DNA from: Nematopogon swammerdamellus
Lineage: Eukaryota > Arthropoda > Insecta > Lepidoptera > Adelidae
Direction of reading: 5' to 3'
Length of the DNA stretch: 64,000 nt
NCBI GenBank assembly: GCA_946902875.1
Contig: OX336348.1
Coordinates: 15,215,741-15,279,740, forward strand
In this document: positions 10,448 through 21,299 of the stretch, one piece after another
Layout: each line of letters opens with the position of its first letter
How positions within the stretch are numbered: position 1 is the first letter of the stretch
Made by a program: the position numbers and the translations under genes
Notes under the pieces: generated by a model
What the model was told of the DNA's origin: nothing
Seen by the model: the letters and a program-made list of their open reading frames with translations, nothing else
Database searches by the model: none

Positions 10448-10901
10448 CACATCGCCAGAGGCGGACTAGCAGCCTTAGCCGCCCTAGGCCTTTTAGTACC
10501 AGCCGCCCCAATTGAATGCAGCCGCCCCCTTCAAGTTTACAGCATACATACAAATGTGAAGTTGTACGAAAATCAGTATTGCGTTCGGTTTAAACTGCCA
10601 GAAATATATTATTTCTAAGTTTATTTTACATATAGCAAAAGTATTTTTTATAAGTTTTCCGGCAATATTGACCTTATCGTCATAGCTAAATTATTTTGTC
10701 CGCGTAAATACTGCGTCGTCTCCGCAGCCCCGCGCTCACCACTCCCGCACGTCGCATGCACTTGCTCCGGCTGGCACCCTTTCTATTCTGTACCTGCGCT
10801 CACTGTTTCCAGCAACAGGTACAGATTAGCCGCCCCTAATATCTGGCCGCCCTTGGCCCGGGCCTAGTCGGCCTTAAGGAAAGTCTGCCTCTGCACATCA
10901 C
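10448..10901. mobile_element. hAT-type MITE with 8-bp target duplication
   Basis: The element occupies 10456-10893. Its ends are cagaggcggact and, reverse-complemented, cagaggcagact: short inverted ends beginning CAGAGGC, typical of hAT elements. It is flanked by cacatcgc (10448-10455) and cacatcac (10894-10901), an 8-bp duplication with one mismatch, which is the hAT length. The interior (438 bp) has no transposase, so it depended on another copy for mobility. Confidence 0.75.
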
Positions 10902-11160
10902 ACAAGTTTTTTAAAGTTTACCAGTGACGTGCATGGCGTGTACTGGGTGGTGTGACTAAACAATATTTATATAATATTTATTTAAGTTTTTAGACTATTC
11001 TAGATTAATGATTATTTACAAGTTTCATTTAAGTTTTTAGAATATTAAGATTAATGATTATTTAGATAATTATAATATATTTAGATAATAAATTAGTTAT
11101 TATGTTTTTTAGGTACTTTTTAGAGAGTTTCCTCTTGGGGCTCTCCTCCGACCATTATCA

Positions 11161-12279
11161 ATGAACAATTCATGCAACGACTTCTCACAAATTTTAGGAT
11201 GCCAATGTGGAAAACCGGACGACCTGCTACCAAAAAGTTTAAACATTTTCTGTGACAGCTGCCGCAGATGGTTCCACACAGGTTATGTCAACCTCACCGA
11301 CGAGCAGGCGACGGACACGACAGAGTCGGCATCACGATGGCTCTGTCCTTCCTGCAGTCTTATAGACAGTAGCCAGGCGGGTCCGTCGACGGTTAGTCAA
11401 CAGTTGAAGTGCCCCTATTGCCACAGATCAAACCTGAAAGGCCAGAGAGGCCTACGAATCCACATTTCTAAATCACACGTGACCAATAGACATGACCAAG
11501 TACTTGACATCGAGTATGCCGCACCGCCCCCAGAAGATTTTGGAGCCTTACTATCGATGTGCAAAACAAATATAAAAATTATAAAAAGAATACCAAAAGC
11601 AGCAAGAATATGTGTGGCTAACAAGCTATCTCAATCTATAGATAAATGTATTAGTGAGAACGATTTCGAACATTGGAAAGACCTTTTCTTATTTTCTTAT
11701 TCATATTTAAGGGTACCAAAAGAGTTAAAAAAACAATCATTGACATCATATCTTAAGGAGAACCTCAACTCTAAAGAGCCCAGATCATTTCCAAATTCAA
11801 CATTCTCTGGCAATTCAACTTTGGAAAAGAGAGTTGAAAGTAAAGTGTCAGACGGTGACGTAAGGGGTGCCGTACGTCTGCTTTCATCGAATGACTCTAT
11901 CGCACCGAATAATGAAACCACTATCACCGCTCTACAAAGCAAACATCCGACCGCATCCAGAATCTTACATCTCCCAGAGCCACCGTCCATAATTGACAAC
12001 ATCCTAGTTGCAGAACCAATTGAGGTACGAAATGCAATCATGAGTTTCCCAGCGGGCTCCTCAGCCGGTCTCGATGGTCTTAGACCTCAACACCTCAAAG
12101 ATTTAATTTCACATTCGACAGGAGAGGCAGGTGTGCGAATCCTTAAGTCATTTACATCTTTGATAAACTTCATGATCTGTGGGAAAGTTAATGCAGATGT
12201 GTGTCCTTTCTTATATGGAGCTTCTTTGTGTGCACTTTTAAAAAAAAAACGGCGGCATTCGGCCCATAGCTATAGGTAA
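11161..12279 (+). pseudogene. RLE retrotransposon ORF, N-terminal part (PHD, C2H2, RT start)
   Basis: Residues 14-65 form a PHD-like zinc finger (C14, C16, C31, C34, H39, C62, C65). The position where PHD fingers have the sixth ligand cysteine is Tyr42 here, so this copy has probably lost one zinc ligand. Residues 84-106 form a C2H2 finger (C84, C87, H101, H106). RT-associated sequence follows (AGLDGLRPQHLKDL near residue 305), ending ALLKK. The frame then goes wrong at a run of ten A (12240-12249); one A fewer restores the frame of the downstream RT domain. The ATG at 11161 is the first in frame and precedes the zinc finger closely. Relatives are known widely in invertebrates, but I cannot name this family. 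Confidence 0.75.
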
Positions 12280-14200
12280 CTCTCTCAGGAGACTAGCCTC
12301 GAAAATATGTAGCAAAAACATTCTAGAGGAAGCAGGTTCTTACTTTCGCCCTATCCACTTAGGTTGCGCCACGAGAGGGGGCTGCGAGGCCGCTGTTCAT
12401 GCCACTAGAACTTTTCTGAACGTTTCAGAAAATTCGGAAAAAATATTATTAAAAATAGACTTAAACGCATTTAATTCAATAGAACGGGATAGTATGCTCA
12501 TAGCTGTAAGAGATAAGTTCCCTCAGATATATCCGTACCTGTGGCAGAGCTACGCGTCCCCATCATATCTCTTCTATAACGACACTCGTATATCCTCTTC
12601 CGTAGGCTGCCAACAGGGAGACCCCCTAGGTCCAGCTATGTTCAGTCTCGTCATACACACTCTCATTAGCAACCTCCAATCACCTTTCAACGTTTGGTAT
12701 CTCGATGACGGTACACTGGGTGGTGACGCACCAGTTGTGCTTGAAGACCTGTCTAAAATCATTTCAGAGGGCAAGAAGATTGGTCTAGAGATTAACCCGG
12801 AAAAATGCGAAATATTTTACTGCTCTCTAGATCAGCTACCTTCTGAGGTCTGGAATGATTTTCAAAAAGTAGCCCCCGGTATTAGAGTTACAAAGGATGC
12901 GGAATTAACCCTTTTAGGCTCTCCTCTCCTGCCAGACGCTTTTAAAGAAGCTGTAGCACAAAAATTAAAAATTTTCAAAATAAATTCAGATAAACTAAAG
13001 TCAATTCAACCACATATCGCATTTCACCTCCTTAAAAACTGTTTCGCCATCCCCAAATTAATTTACCTGTTTAGATCGACCCCCTTGTTTGAATGCGACA
13101 TCCTACATAGTTTCGACGCAGCCATCCGAAATACATTGCAATCAATTATCAACACAGAACTGAATGAATTACAATGGACACAGGCTTCCTTGCCAGTCAT
13201 CAATAGCGGACTTGGCATTAGAAAACCATCTGACCTTACCATACCAGCTTACCTGTCATCAATCCACAGTGTCTCCAAAATAACTGTTCAAGTACTGGAG
13301 AAATTATCCAATAACACTGTAAACAAGTTTGAAGAAGCCGCTCTTGATAACTGGAAAAAAAATTGTCCCACTGAATCTTTACCAGACAATCCAGGTATAC
13401 AAAAAAACTGGGACAATCCTTTATGTAAAAAAATATTTAATGATTTAAAAAATAAAGATAATTCACCGAAAACGGTTGCTCGTCTGAGCGCCGCCACTCA
13501 GAGAGAGTCGGGGGCCTGGTTGCATGTTCTTCCCTCCCATACAATCGGTACGCTTCTGGACCCGGACTCTCTCAGAATAGGAATGGCGCTCAGGCTGGGC
13601 TGCAACATTTACGAACAACACCAATGTGTCTGTGGCAAGACCGCAGACACCCAGGGTCACCACGGATTAAGCTGTAAAAAAAACTCGGGCAGATTCCCAA
13701 GACATCACATGCTTAACGACTTACTGAAAAGAGCATTAACTTCTGTTGACGTGCCATGCCTACTGGAGCCGCCGGGCCTGTGTAGAGACGACGGAAAAAG
13801 GCCCGACGGAATGACGATTCTGCCGTGGAAGCACGGCCGCGCTCTGGTGTGGGACGCAACGTGTGTGGACACCGTCTGTGCGAGCAACATAAAGCTGTCC
13901 TGCTCGCGTGCGGGTGCGGCGGCGGAAGCCGCGGCCAGTAGGAAGCACAAGAAATACGAAGATATTAGGTGCAACTACTGGTTCGTGGCCTTCGCCGTCG
14001 AGACATTTGGTACGTGGTCGGAGGAGGCCAAGGCCTTCGTCCTTGAGGTGGGTTCCAGGATGGTGACCACAACTGGAAACCCGTGTTGCCTCTCGTATCT
14101 CCGGCAACGAGTTAGTCTGGGGATACAGAGGGGCAACGCGGCCGCCATCCTGGGAACCATCCCGGGGACGACGCCCCTTGAGGAAATATATAATTTATAA
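12250..14200 (+). pseudogene. RLE retrotransposon ORF, RT and nuclease part
   Basis: From the frameshift onward the sequence reads GGIRPIAIGNSLRRL (RT motif 1), then LKIDLNAFNSIERD (motif A), GCQQGDPLGP (motif B) and YLDDGTLGG (catalytic motif C, near 12701). Motif A seems one residue short of the usual D-x-x-N-A-F spacing, a possible second lesion. Counting from the ATG at 12494, a CCHC-type motif lies at residues 378-394 (CVCG, then HH, then C). The nuclease motif RPDG is at 436-439, with the acidic residue in LVWDATCVD at 454. The frame is open for 568 codons and ends at 14200. It nicks target DNA and reverse-transcribes its RNA in related elements; activity here is doubtful because of the upstream shift. 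Confidence 0.75.
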
Positions 14201-14375
14201 GTTAGTTTTTAGTTTTTAGTGGTTTTTAGTTATACTTTTTTTTTTTTTTCTTTTTTAATTAGTTATATTTGTCTATTTAATTTGATAGTTAGTTATAGTT
14301 TGTGTATTGTGTATATTTTCCTGTTCATTCTGAAATAAAGTTATATTCATTATTTATTATCACAAAAAAAAAACA

Positions 14376-15435
14376 AAAAAAATATATATTAGTTTTGCAT
14401 AGGTATATTTGTTTTATAATTATAAAAAATAGAAAACGTAATATTAAAGAAATAATAACAATACATATTATAAATTTAATTCATCCATGTCATTGCCATA
14501 AAAAAACTAACAACACCCATATACAATAATTGATTTCAAATTTCTTTCCAGTCTGTCAAATTTGCCTATCATGTGTACGCGCCCGGTATGGCGCGCAGTC
14601 GTGCTCCTAACTCGCGGAATTTTTGTATTTTACACGCTTTGAGCTTTGTATTATCATTAAAATGACCTAATTATGAAAGGTTACGCCATCTTTTGTCATT
14701 CCTGATGATCTTGAGCTCTTTGGACACGTACGAACTGCATAAATCGCCATTTTGCGTAGTGCACATATACGTGTTCTTCGTTCCCAAGTCGCGAGCGCAC
14801 TGACGGTCGATCCCGCAGCAGCGCTATATGTTAGTGCAAATGCTCTAACACGCGGCTAATTTTCCTATATACATACTAGCGCTCGACAGTTGCCACGCCG
14901 TAGGTATGCTCGGTGAGACTGAAGACCTACCAGCTGTAATTGGATAGCTATAGTTATAAATACATCTTTATCATAACACGTATTTCACTCATGTCATGTC
15001 GTTGTAAATTGACTGTCAACGTCCAAAAAAGGGGATAGGTAGGCATCGATATCTATTTAGGTAGGTACAAAGTTTACGCCCCTCTGTTCAATCGCCAATC
15101 TAGCTAGAGTATTCCATTGCAAGTCCATTCGGGTAGGGTTGGTTAGTTTGTTTTATGATTTATAATAAATATAATTTAATAATTCCATACTGAAATACGT
15201 TAGACTATTCGCACCGTACTCATGCGTGCCCACGAGTGAATTTCCGTCTTATAGGTAGGTAGGTATGTGTGTGTAGTGCTAGTGCATGTGTTACTTGGTG
15301 ATTGAGTGCTACCTACCCTGTTGGAGCTTGAAAAATTCCCGAGGTAGGTATGTTTATATAGGTAGGTACCTATAAGTTATTGGAGTGCAGCCCGCTGTAT
15401 GTCAACATAGGTAGGATATTACGATTTCTTTTATT
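14376..15435. other. Gene-free AT-rich stretch
   Basis: I see no protein-like frame. There are short (tagg)n runs around 15250-15370, and some CpG-rich patches around 14580 and 14810. Confidence 0.4.
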
Positions 15436-15748
15436 GTTTTTAGGTTTCCGTATCCCGTACGGAAGCCTATTACTAAGCCAACGCCGCGCCGTCTGTCTGT
15501 CTGTTCGTCCGTCCGTCCGAGGGCTGTATTTCTTGAACCGTAATAAGTAGCCCGTTGAAATTTTCACAGAATATGTTTTATTTATTATGGCGGATAGACC
15601 TAACAAAAAATAATATAAAATAGAAAAAGTAAAAAATTAAGGGGGGTTCCCATATATGTTTTTTTGTGGTGCGGAGGTTTCAGCACCACAAAAAAACATT
15701 GAAAAAAAAAACGGTGCGCGAGTCCAACTCGCACTTGGCCGTTTTTTT
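15436..15748 (+). mobile_element. Dispersed repeat C, copy 1
   Basis: The repeat begins aggtttccgtatccc and includes gaagcctattactaagcc, a (gtcc)n stretch, gagggctgtatttcttgaac and a 3' part ending cgcacttggccgttttttt. Partial copies lie at 19987-20501 and 48125-48380, and a 3' end lies at 769-826. No coding frame. The class is unknown; the lack of a poly-A tail and the T-rich end suggest a non-autonomous DNA element. Confidence 0.6.
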
Positions 15749-16130
15749 TATTTAATCTGCATTTTATCAAGAAAAACTAATAACAATATAAAAGAAGATG
15801 AAGAAGAATAATTTAAAGCTATTAAATGTTTCGGGATAATAGCACAGATAGGTAATAGTAAGTTGACTGATCTCCAAACTACGTATCTATATATATATTA
15901 TATAGATATGAAGTTAAGTACATAATATGCTTCCACTCCACTCGCGCGCGGCGCGTCAAAAACGGCTGGCTCACTCCTTATGGAAGGCGTCGCGCGGCAT
16001 CGTCGCGCCGAGCGTGGGCGTCGCATAAGAGCCGTCAACGTCCGGACATTGTCTGGACGTTTTCCATTTTTGGACGTTGTCTGTTTGGGCAACATCGGCA
16101 GTTGTCGGCCTTTGCATCACTACTCATGAC
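15749..16130. other. Gene-free stretch before the CA repeat
   Basis: AT-rich sequence with a small CpG-rich block at 15950-16030 (cgcgcgcggcgcg). Nothing recognisable. Confidence 0.4.
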
Positions 16131-16151
16131 ACACACGCACACGCGCACGCG

Positions 16152-16233
<82 letters not shown>

Positions 16234-16300
16234 CTCTTATACCCTCACACACCCTCTCTCTCACGCACACACACACACACACCCTCACACACCCTCACAT
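16131..16300. repeat. (CA)n microsatellite
   Basis: Almost uninterrupted ca dinucleotides, with cg variants at the left and short ccctc interruptions at 16196, 16230 and 16250-16290. Histidine/threonine and cysteine/valine frames over it are artefacts. Confidence 0.95.
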
Positions 16301-16319
16301 ACCACTGTTTGTACAGACT

Positions 16320-16810
16320 ACCAAGCGAGGACCTTGTTTGTACCTGATCAATCCGAGGACCCTCTGAAAAACTACTTTAGCGAGCACTTACGATCTTATT
16401 TCTTAGACAGAAAGAATCATAATAAAAATTCTGGTTTGGTTAGCGGTGTCATACCGCTATCTCATGTTTTGTTAGTTTGACTATTGTTGACCAATACGTG
16501 GACCTCAGATACACGCGCAAACACTCCCAGCGACGTCCTTCCGAGGACTTTATGTGTGAACGAACCGAGGACTTCAATGCATGTCCAGGGGCATCAGTCC
16601 GAGGACCTATTTTCACACACTCTTTTTTGTATTAGGTACAAACCGAGGACCTTGTGTTAGATGGAAAAGGAACAATCTGGAACAATCCGAGGACGTTTTA
16701 CCGAGTACGACATGTACTAAACGAGGACCCGTACATAGCTACACCTATTACCTACTCAACTTTTCCTTCACACACATTTCATGAGTTAAGTACTAACCGA
16801 GAACTTTTAA
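16320..16810. repeat. Cluster of cgaggac motifs, first
   Basis: The heptamer cgaggac occurs about eight times at irregular spacing (near 16327, 16352, 16541, 16567, 16600, 16645, 16689 and 16722), usually as tccgaggac or accgaggac. A second cluster lies at 26820-27080. The spacing is not periodic, so it is not a simple tandem repeat. No protein family is recognised in the frames crossing it. Confidence 0.6.
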
Positions 16811-17272
16811 AAGTACCTACTGGTCGGAGCCGGAATAGATCAAAGTCGAAGCAGAGTCGAAAGTAGTTAGTTTGACAGTCAGTCGGGTGCGCTTTAAATT
16901 GAAATAAATTTTACTTTTATTTTTTATTTTTATTTTATATTTTAAATTACAATTAAAATATAACTGCATAATTTGAAAAAAAAACATGCAAACTACACAA
17001 TATGTGAAAATAATTACTTATTTAAATCAGTTGTTTTAAACACTATTAATGAAGTTATTTAGACATTTTACTGTAAAGCATTAAACATATTCCAGAAACT
17101 AAAGCCTGAGCAGGAATATATGAGGGGCCGCCATATTGCGGAACTTCGTTGGAACTAATTTCTTACACTGGCCACAATGATGTTTGATGCTTGATAATCT
17201 GTTGCCAATGTCAAAATTTCATAATCTCTTGATATTATGTTTTTGCGTTAAACTATAAAATAACACTATAAA
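16811..17272. other. Gene-free AT-rich stretch
   Basis: AT-rich with no protein-like frame. A ggccgccatattg (YY1-like) site occurs near 17126. Confidence 0.4.
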
Positions 17273-17545
17273 ATGCCAAAAACTAGTCAAAGTAGGGAGC
17301 GGAATACTGTGTACAATGTTTTCAAGTGTTTGCAAGACAAAAAACGTGCAGGATGTGAAAGCATTCCTCTAAATGATGTAGTAAAGTTGACTTCTGAACT
17401 GACATTTAGGTAAAACGTTATGTCATTGTAGTAAGATTGTCATGAATTCGCCGCCGTAATGTACAATTAGGCAATTATTTTTTGTTCTATCTAGGTGTAT
17501 CTCAAGCATCTATTTACCGAATAGCAAACAAAAGAGGGACGTAAA
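17273..17545 (+). pseudogene. Transposase N-terminus-like fragment
   Basis: The frame starting ATGCCAAAAACTAG encodes about 46 residues (RERNTVYNVFKCLQ, then IPLNDVVKLTSELT). It stops at a gtaaaac that could be a splice donor. About 85 bp later GVSQASIYRIANKRGT reads like the recognition helix of the same HTH domain. This pattern resembles the N-terminus of IS630/Tc1-like or related DDE transposases. An intron (tttag/gtaaaac to ctatctag) would fit the signals but not the reading phase, so either the gene is broken or the resemblance is partial. No catalytic domain follows. Confidence 0.4.
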
Positions 17546-18595
17546 TAATATTCGTTCTGAACAAAAAGCACTTGTTTACTTTACAGAAATACGGAACGTC
17601 CGAATAAATATAGCTTAGGTTAAGTTTTCCTGAACTAGAATTTTTATTTAGAAATTTAGTGTTTCAGCAAGGTCGATTTATTATTTTTCTAATCATTTGT
17701 ACACTTTGCTTCAGGACATATCTGCAGATACATGGAAAAAATGTTGTGAACATGTAAATGTCACAGCTAGTTCTTTTCACATTGACATCAAAATATATAA
17801 AAAAGATGCATTAAATTAAAATACATTTTGTATAGGTATTTTATTGTTTATTTCAGTGCAAAAGTACATTTTGAATAAAAATATCGGCCAATTCAATATG
17901 TGCGTAAATAAATGTTGCTATATAAATCTAAAAAGTGGCTCCATCTTGACAACTCTCATATATTCCTGGTCAGGCTTTACAAATAAATTAATTAACATAA
18001 TAGAAACTAGCAAGTTAATTAGAAGATCACAATAAAATCAAGTTATCAATAACAGAAACTATTAGAAAGTTTTTTTCCACAACAAACATTTAATGTTGGG
18101 CTCTGATTTCAGATGAAAAAAAACTTCTAAACTTTTTAAGAAAATATTATTTTTAATATGAAATTAATATTTTTTTAATTTACCAAAGGCGAATGCCGAA
18201 TCTCGGCCCACATAAAAATGTTTTTGTGTCACAATAAAATGTATTTGAAACAATAGTTTAAAATATGACGATTTTTTTAAAACTATTTGCAGTTTGAAAG
18301 CTATGCACGATTCCGTGCAGTATTGATTAGAATATTTTGAACAATCTAATAACTGGCAATACAAAGTAGTCCCCCTTTCACATCGCACGCATCTTCCTAA
18401 GCGCACTAGCGCTGTTCTGTCTTTGTCACTTTCGAAGGAGAGACAAAGAGGGACAATGCGCGCTTTCCAAAATCTAGTTGATAAAACGTAGTGTGGTAAA
18501 TGACGCATGACTTCTTGCATGACGGATATAAATGTCAGGAGGGAGAGTGAGCTTAGATTTAGTCATGTGCGTTATCAACAATTTTTGGTAACCGT
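17546..18595. other. Gene-free AT-rich stretch
   Basis: Long AT-rich sequence. A minus-strand frame at 18164-18520 is rich in cysteine and basic residues without a recognisable domain, and I do not call it a gene. Confidence 0.4.
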
Positions 18596-18894
18596 GATCT
18601 AACTGATATCTGTTTTCAATACCAATATTGATATCCGTTGCGAAATATCGGTATCAGAACCGCATCACTCACGCTCTCACTCAACGTTCTGCGCTCGTTT
18701 GTTGTCGCCAGTAACCACAGACCAGTAACGGTTGGACTCGGTCGACAGACACCGTGGAGCTAGCAGCACCGGCTGCTAATAACTAACTGACAACTGTTCT
18801 TGAAATTTGAGCGAGACCGTGAGTGATGCGGTTTTGATACCAATATTTCGCAACGGATATCAATATCGGTATTGAAAACAGATATCGGTTAGAT
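18596..18894. mobile_element. MITE with 78-bp inverted arms
   Basis: Arm 18596-18673 (gatctaactgatatctg onward) pairs with 18817-18894 (ending gatatcggttagatc). About 143 bp lie between. Non-coding, 299 bp in all. The element abuts SINE-B at 18896. Confidence 0.75.
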
Positions 18895-18895
18895 C

Positions 18896-19133
18896 CCTTG
18901 CCCCTTACTAGGTGATAGGCTCTAATTGTAGCCGACTGGCTTGGTACCACCGTACTGGATTTAAGATGGCCGCATAGCAGCCTCGGTTGTGTTCTCCTCT
19001 AGTCCAGTATAGCCGGCAATACAGGGGAGTCTCCGGTATGGCACCTACCTTCTCGGAGGTGATATTAGCTGGTCGGAGCATGCGCTTTGACCCCTCTGAC
19101 TCAGCCACACATACCGGATTACATAAAAAAAAA
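18896..19133 (+). mobile_element. SINE-B, 5'-truncated copy
   Basis: It contains gtagccgactggcttgg, then accaccgtactgga, then ccggtatggcacctacc, and ends ccggattac followed by an A-run. It matches the body of the fuller copy on the minus strand at 55139-55533 but lacks the tRNA-like head. The poly-A end shows retroposition. Confidence 0.75.
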
Positions 19134-19799
19134 GATCACAGGTACAAAAATGGTTGATATGATAACGCACATGACTAGTTTGTCTTTGACAACCAATCGA
19201 CATTTGGTTTTATTTTTATTAGAGCTATGTATTCAACATTCTATTGCAAGTTATAAAGATTTTAACAAGGAATAAATAAATTACTACCATATAAAAAAAT
19301 AAAACTACTGTGATTTATGAAGTAGGAATTAAAATCTATCGTATGTGAAAAAAATAATTGTGGCACAAAAATATTTTAATGTGGGCCGGCAATGTATGGA
19401 CGGAAAGGCATTCTCCTTTTGTTTTTTTCCATTTTAGATCAATTATTTATAAATAAAAGCTTGTTTTTTTAAATATTATTAAGTTCATTTTACTTTGTAC
19501 TTTTTAGCCAAAGAGATTTTTTTAGCCAAAGAGATTAAAAGGAGTTATAGAGAGGACATTCGGAATATTTTCATATAAATATTTTGAGCTCAAGGTTATA
19601 ATACGCCATCTAGCTTTGAATAGCAAAAACAAAATAAATACAAAGTAAAATAATTAGAACATCTCTCATCTATCGGTCTATAGGTGACGCCAATAGAAGT
19701 GCAGTGCATCTACTCACATCTCTATCTAATAGGACGAGAGCCAACGACCAAAATGATAGTTGATTTTATATGAGCGATAAAATGGTTAAAGGACCAAAA
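19134..19799. other. Gene-free AT-rich stretch
   Basis: No protein-like frame of note. A direct repeat of agccaaagagatt occurs at 19506-19536. Confidence 0.4.
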
Positions 19800-20920
19800 A
19801 TGTATGGGGTTTGGACCAAATGTCCACCACTAACGAGACCTATGGTGACGAATAGTCTTTTAAATATATAGTCACATTCACTGTGACACGAAAAAAAAAT
19901 AAGCTGTCAGTAAAAAGTTATGACCAATTGAAAAATAAAAATTAATTTCTTTGCTCATTACTCTCCTGTTTAATTCCATCCATTTTTAGGTTTCCGTATC
20001 CCAGACGGAAGCCTATTACTAAGCCTCCGTCGTCTGTCCGTCCGTCCGTCCGTCCGTCCGTCCATCTGTCCGTCCGTCTGTCCGAGGGCTGTATCTCTTG
20101 AACCGTAATAGGTAGCCGGTTGAAACTTTCACAGAATAGTGTTACTATGGCGGATGAAACAACAAATAAGAAAAATAAGAAAAAGTTAAAAATTAAGGGG
20201 GGGGCCCCTTCCAGGAAACGTTTCATTAAAATCAATTAGTCACACTATTGAATAACAGATGGCGCCACAAGCTTTTATACATTGCATTGTTATAGCCGCT
20301 AAATTGCCAACCACCTCATTGAGGTGCTGTCATTTTCCCACTGTAAATTGCTATCGACCTTATTGAGGCTTCTCTCCGATCGTCCTACATATCTTCGAAA
20401 TTAAAATTCGAAGAACATGCCATCTGAGCGGATAGGCGGATATTATTGATAGCGGATAGATACGGAAACCTTCGTGCGCGAGTAAAACTCGCACTTAACA
20501 GATTTTTATTGTACATGCAAGTAGCGCTACATAATGTAATGCTAATAAGACTCATCGCTCATCGCACACACGTGTGTGCGCTGCGCCGATGCACCCGGTT
20601 TTTAACTGGCCGGGCCAGTGCGTAAGAGACCAAAATCGTGATACCTCTTACGAAAAATTCCTTCCGCGTGGCTCTAGCGATGAGTCTTATTAGCGTACAT
20701 TATGTGGCGCTACTTGCATACAATAAAAATGGATGGAATTAAACAGGAGAGTAATAGCAAAAAAAATTATTCTTATTTTTCAATTGGTCATAACTTTTCA
20801 CTCACAGCTTATTTTTTTTCGTGTCATAGTGAAAGTTACTGTATATTTAATGGACTATTCGTCACCATAGGTCTCGTTAGTGGTGGACATTTGGTCCAAC
20901 TTTGGTCATTCTCCTTTGAT
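19800..20920. repeat. Concentric foldback around repeat C
   Basis: Outer arms 19800-19986 and 20722-20920 are inverted copies (taacgagacctatggtgacg against cgtcaccataggtctcgtta). Between them lie repeat C copy 2 and a second, inner inverted repeat (20502-20559 against 20674-20729, containing agcgctacataatgta). Repeat C therefore sits inside two nested palindromes. No coding capacity. Confidence 0.7.
19987..20501 (+). mobile_element. Dispersed repeat C, copy 2
   Basis: Shares aggtttccgtatccc, the (gtcc)n microsatellite at 20034-20090, gagggctgtatctcttgaac and actcgcactta with the copy at 15436. It is longer by about 200 bp of sequence not seen in the other copies. Confidence 0.6.
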
Positions 20921-20984
20921 TTTGAGACTGTTTGAGCTACAATATTATGTGCTTTGAAGTGTGTATTACCACTTTGAAAGTGGC

Positions 20985-21290
20985 TAGCTGTACCGTGTGG
21001 GTCCGGTACTTTAACAGAATAGTCCCACTGCATCCCTCCCCGTGTATGTCGTAGAAGGCGACTAAGGGATAGGACTCCCTTCTTATATTACTAGGTGGTA
21101 GGGTTACCACCGCACTGAATGAAAGGTCGGTCGAAACGGCTAAGTGAATAGTTTGTGTTTTCCGTCCAGTTCAGTGTAGCCGGCACGACCGAAGGGAAGC
21201 ACTGACGTGGCACCTAGTTCACTCGGTGTTATGGGCTGACATCACGGATGTTGTAGGTGATGAAGCCAACCGTGTCAGTTTCCATAAAAA
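20985..21290 (+). mobile_element. SINE-A, fullest copy
   Basis: About 305 bp: ccgtgtgggtccggtacttt at the 5' end, gtatgtcgtagaaggcgact, then cggtcgaaacggctaagtg, tccgtccagttcagtgtagc, gttatgggctgacatcacgg and an A-rich tail after gtgtcagtttccat. The same order occurs in several copies in the window. No clear tRNA boxes A and B are visible, so its origin (SINE or LINE 3' end) is open. Confidence 0.65.
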
Positions 21291-21299
21291 AAATAAAAA

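Larger units (their letters stand above)
11161..14375 (+). mobile_element. RLE-type non-LTR retrotransposon, nearly intact
   Basis: A single protein-coding region runs from the ATG at 11161 to the stop at 14198-14200 and totals about 1,012 codons if its one frameshift is ignored. A 3' UTR follows, with aataaag near 14333 and an A-rich end near 14365-14375. The order is PHD-type finger, C2H2 finger, reverse transcriptase, CCHC motif, restriction-like endonuclease. This is the layout of the RLE group (R2, NeSL and relatives), which use a PDDEXK-type nuclease for target-primed reverse transcription. The RT signature is YLDD and not the FADD common in R2, so it is not a plain R2. The clade is uncertain. 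The 5' limit is not visible. Confidence 0.7.

Noticed and set aside
14302..14529. 75-codon frame after the retrotransposon
   Set aside because: Lies in the A-rich 3' end; Lys/Ile-rich translation of AT-rich DNA.
16035..16367. His/Thr and Cys/Val frames
   Set aside because: They are the (CA)n microsatellite.
18164..18520. 118-codon minus-strand frame
   Set aside because: No recognisable motif and low complexity at its end; chance frame.
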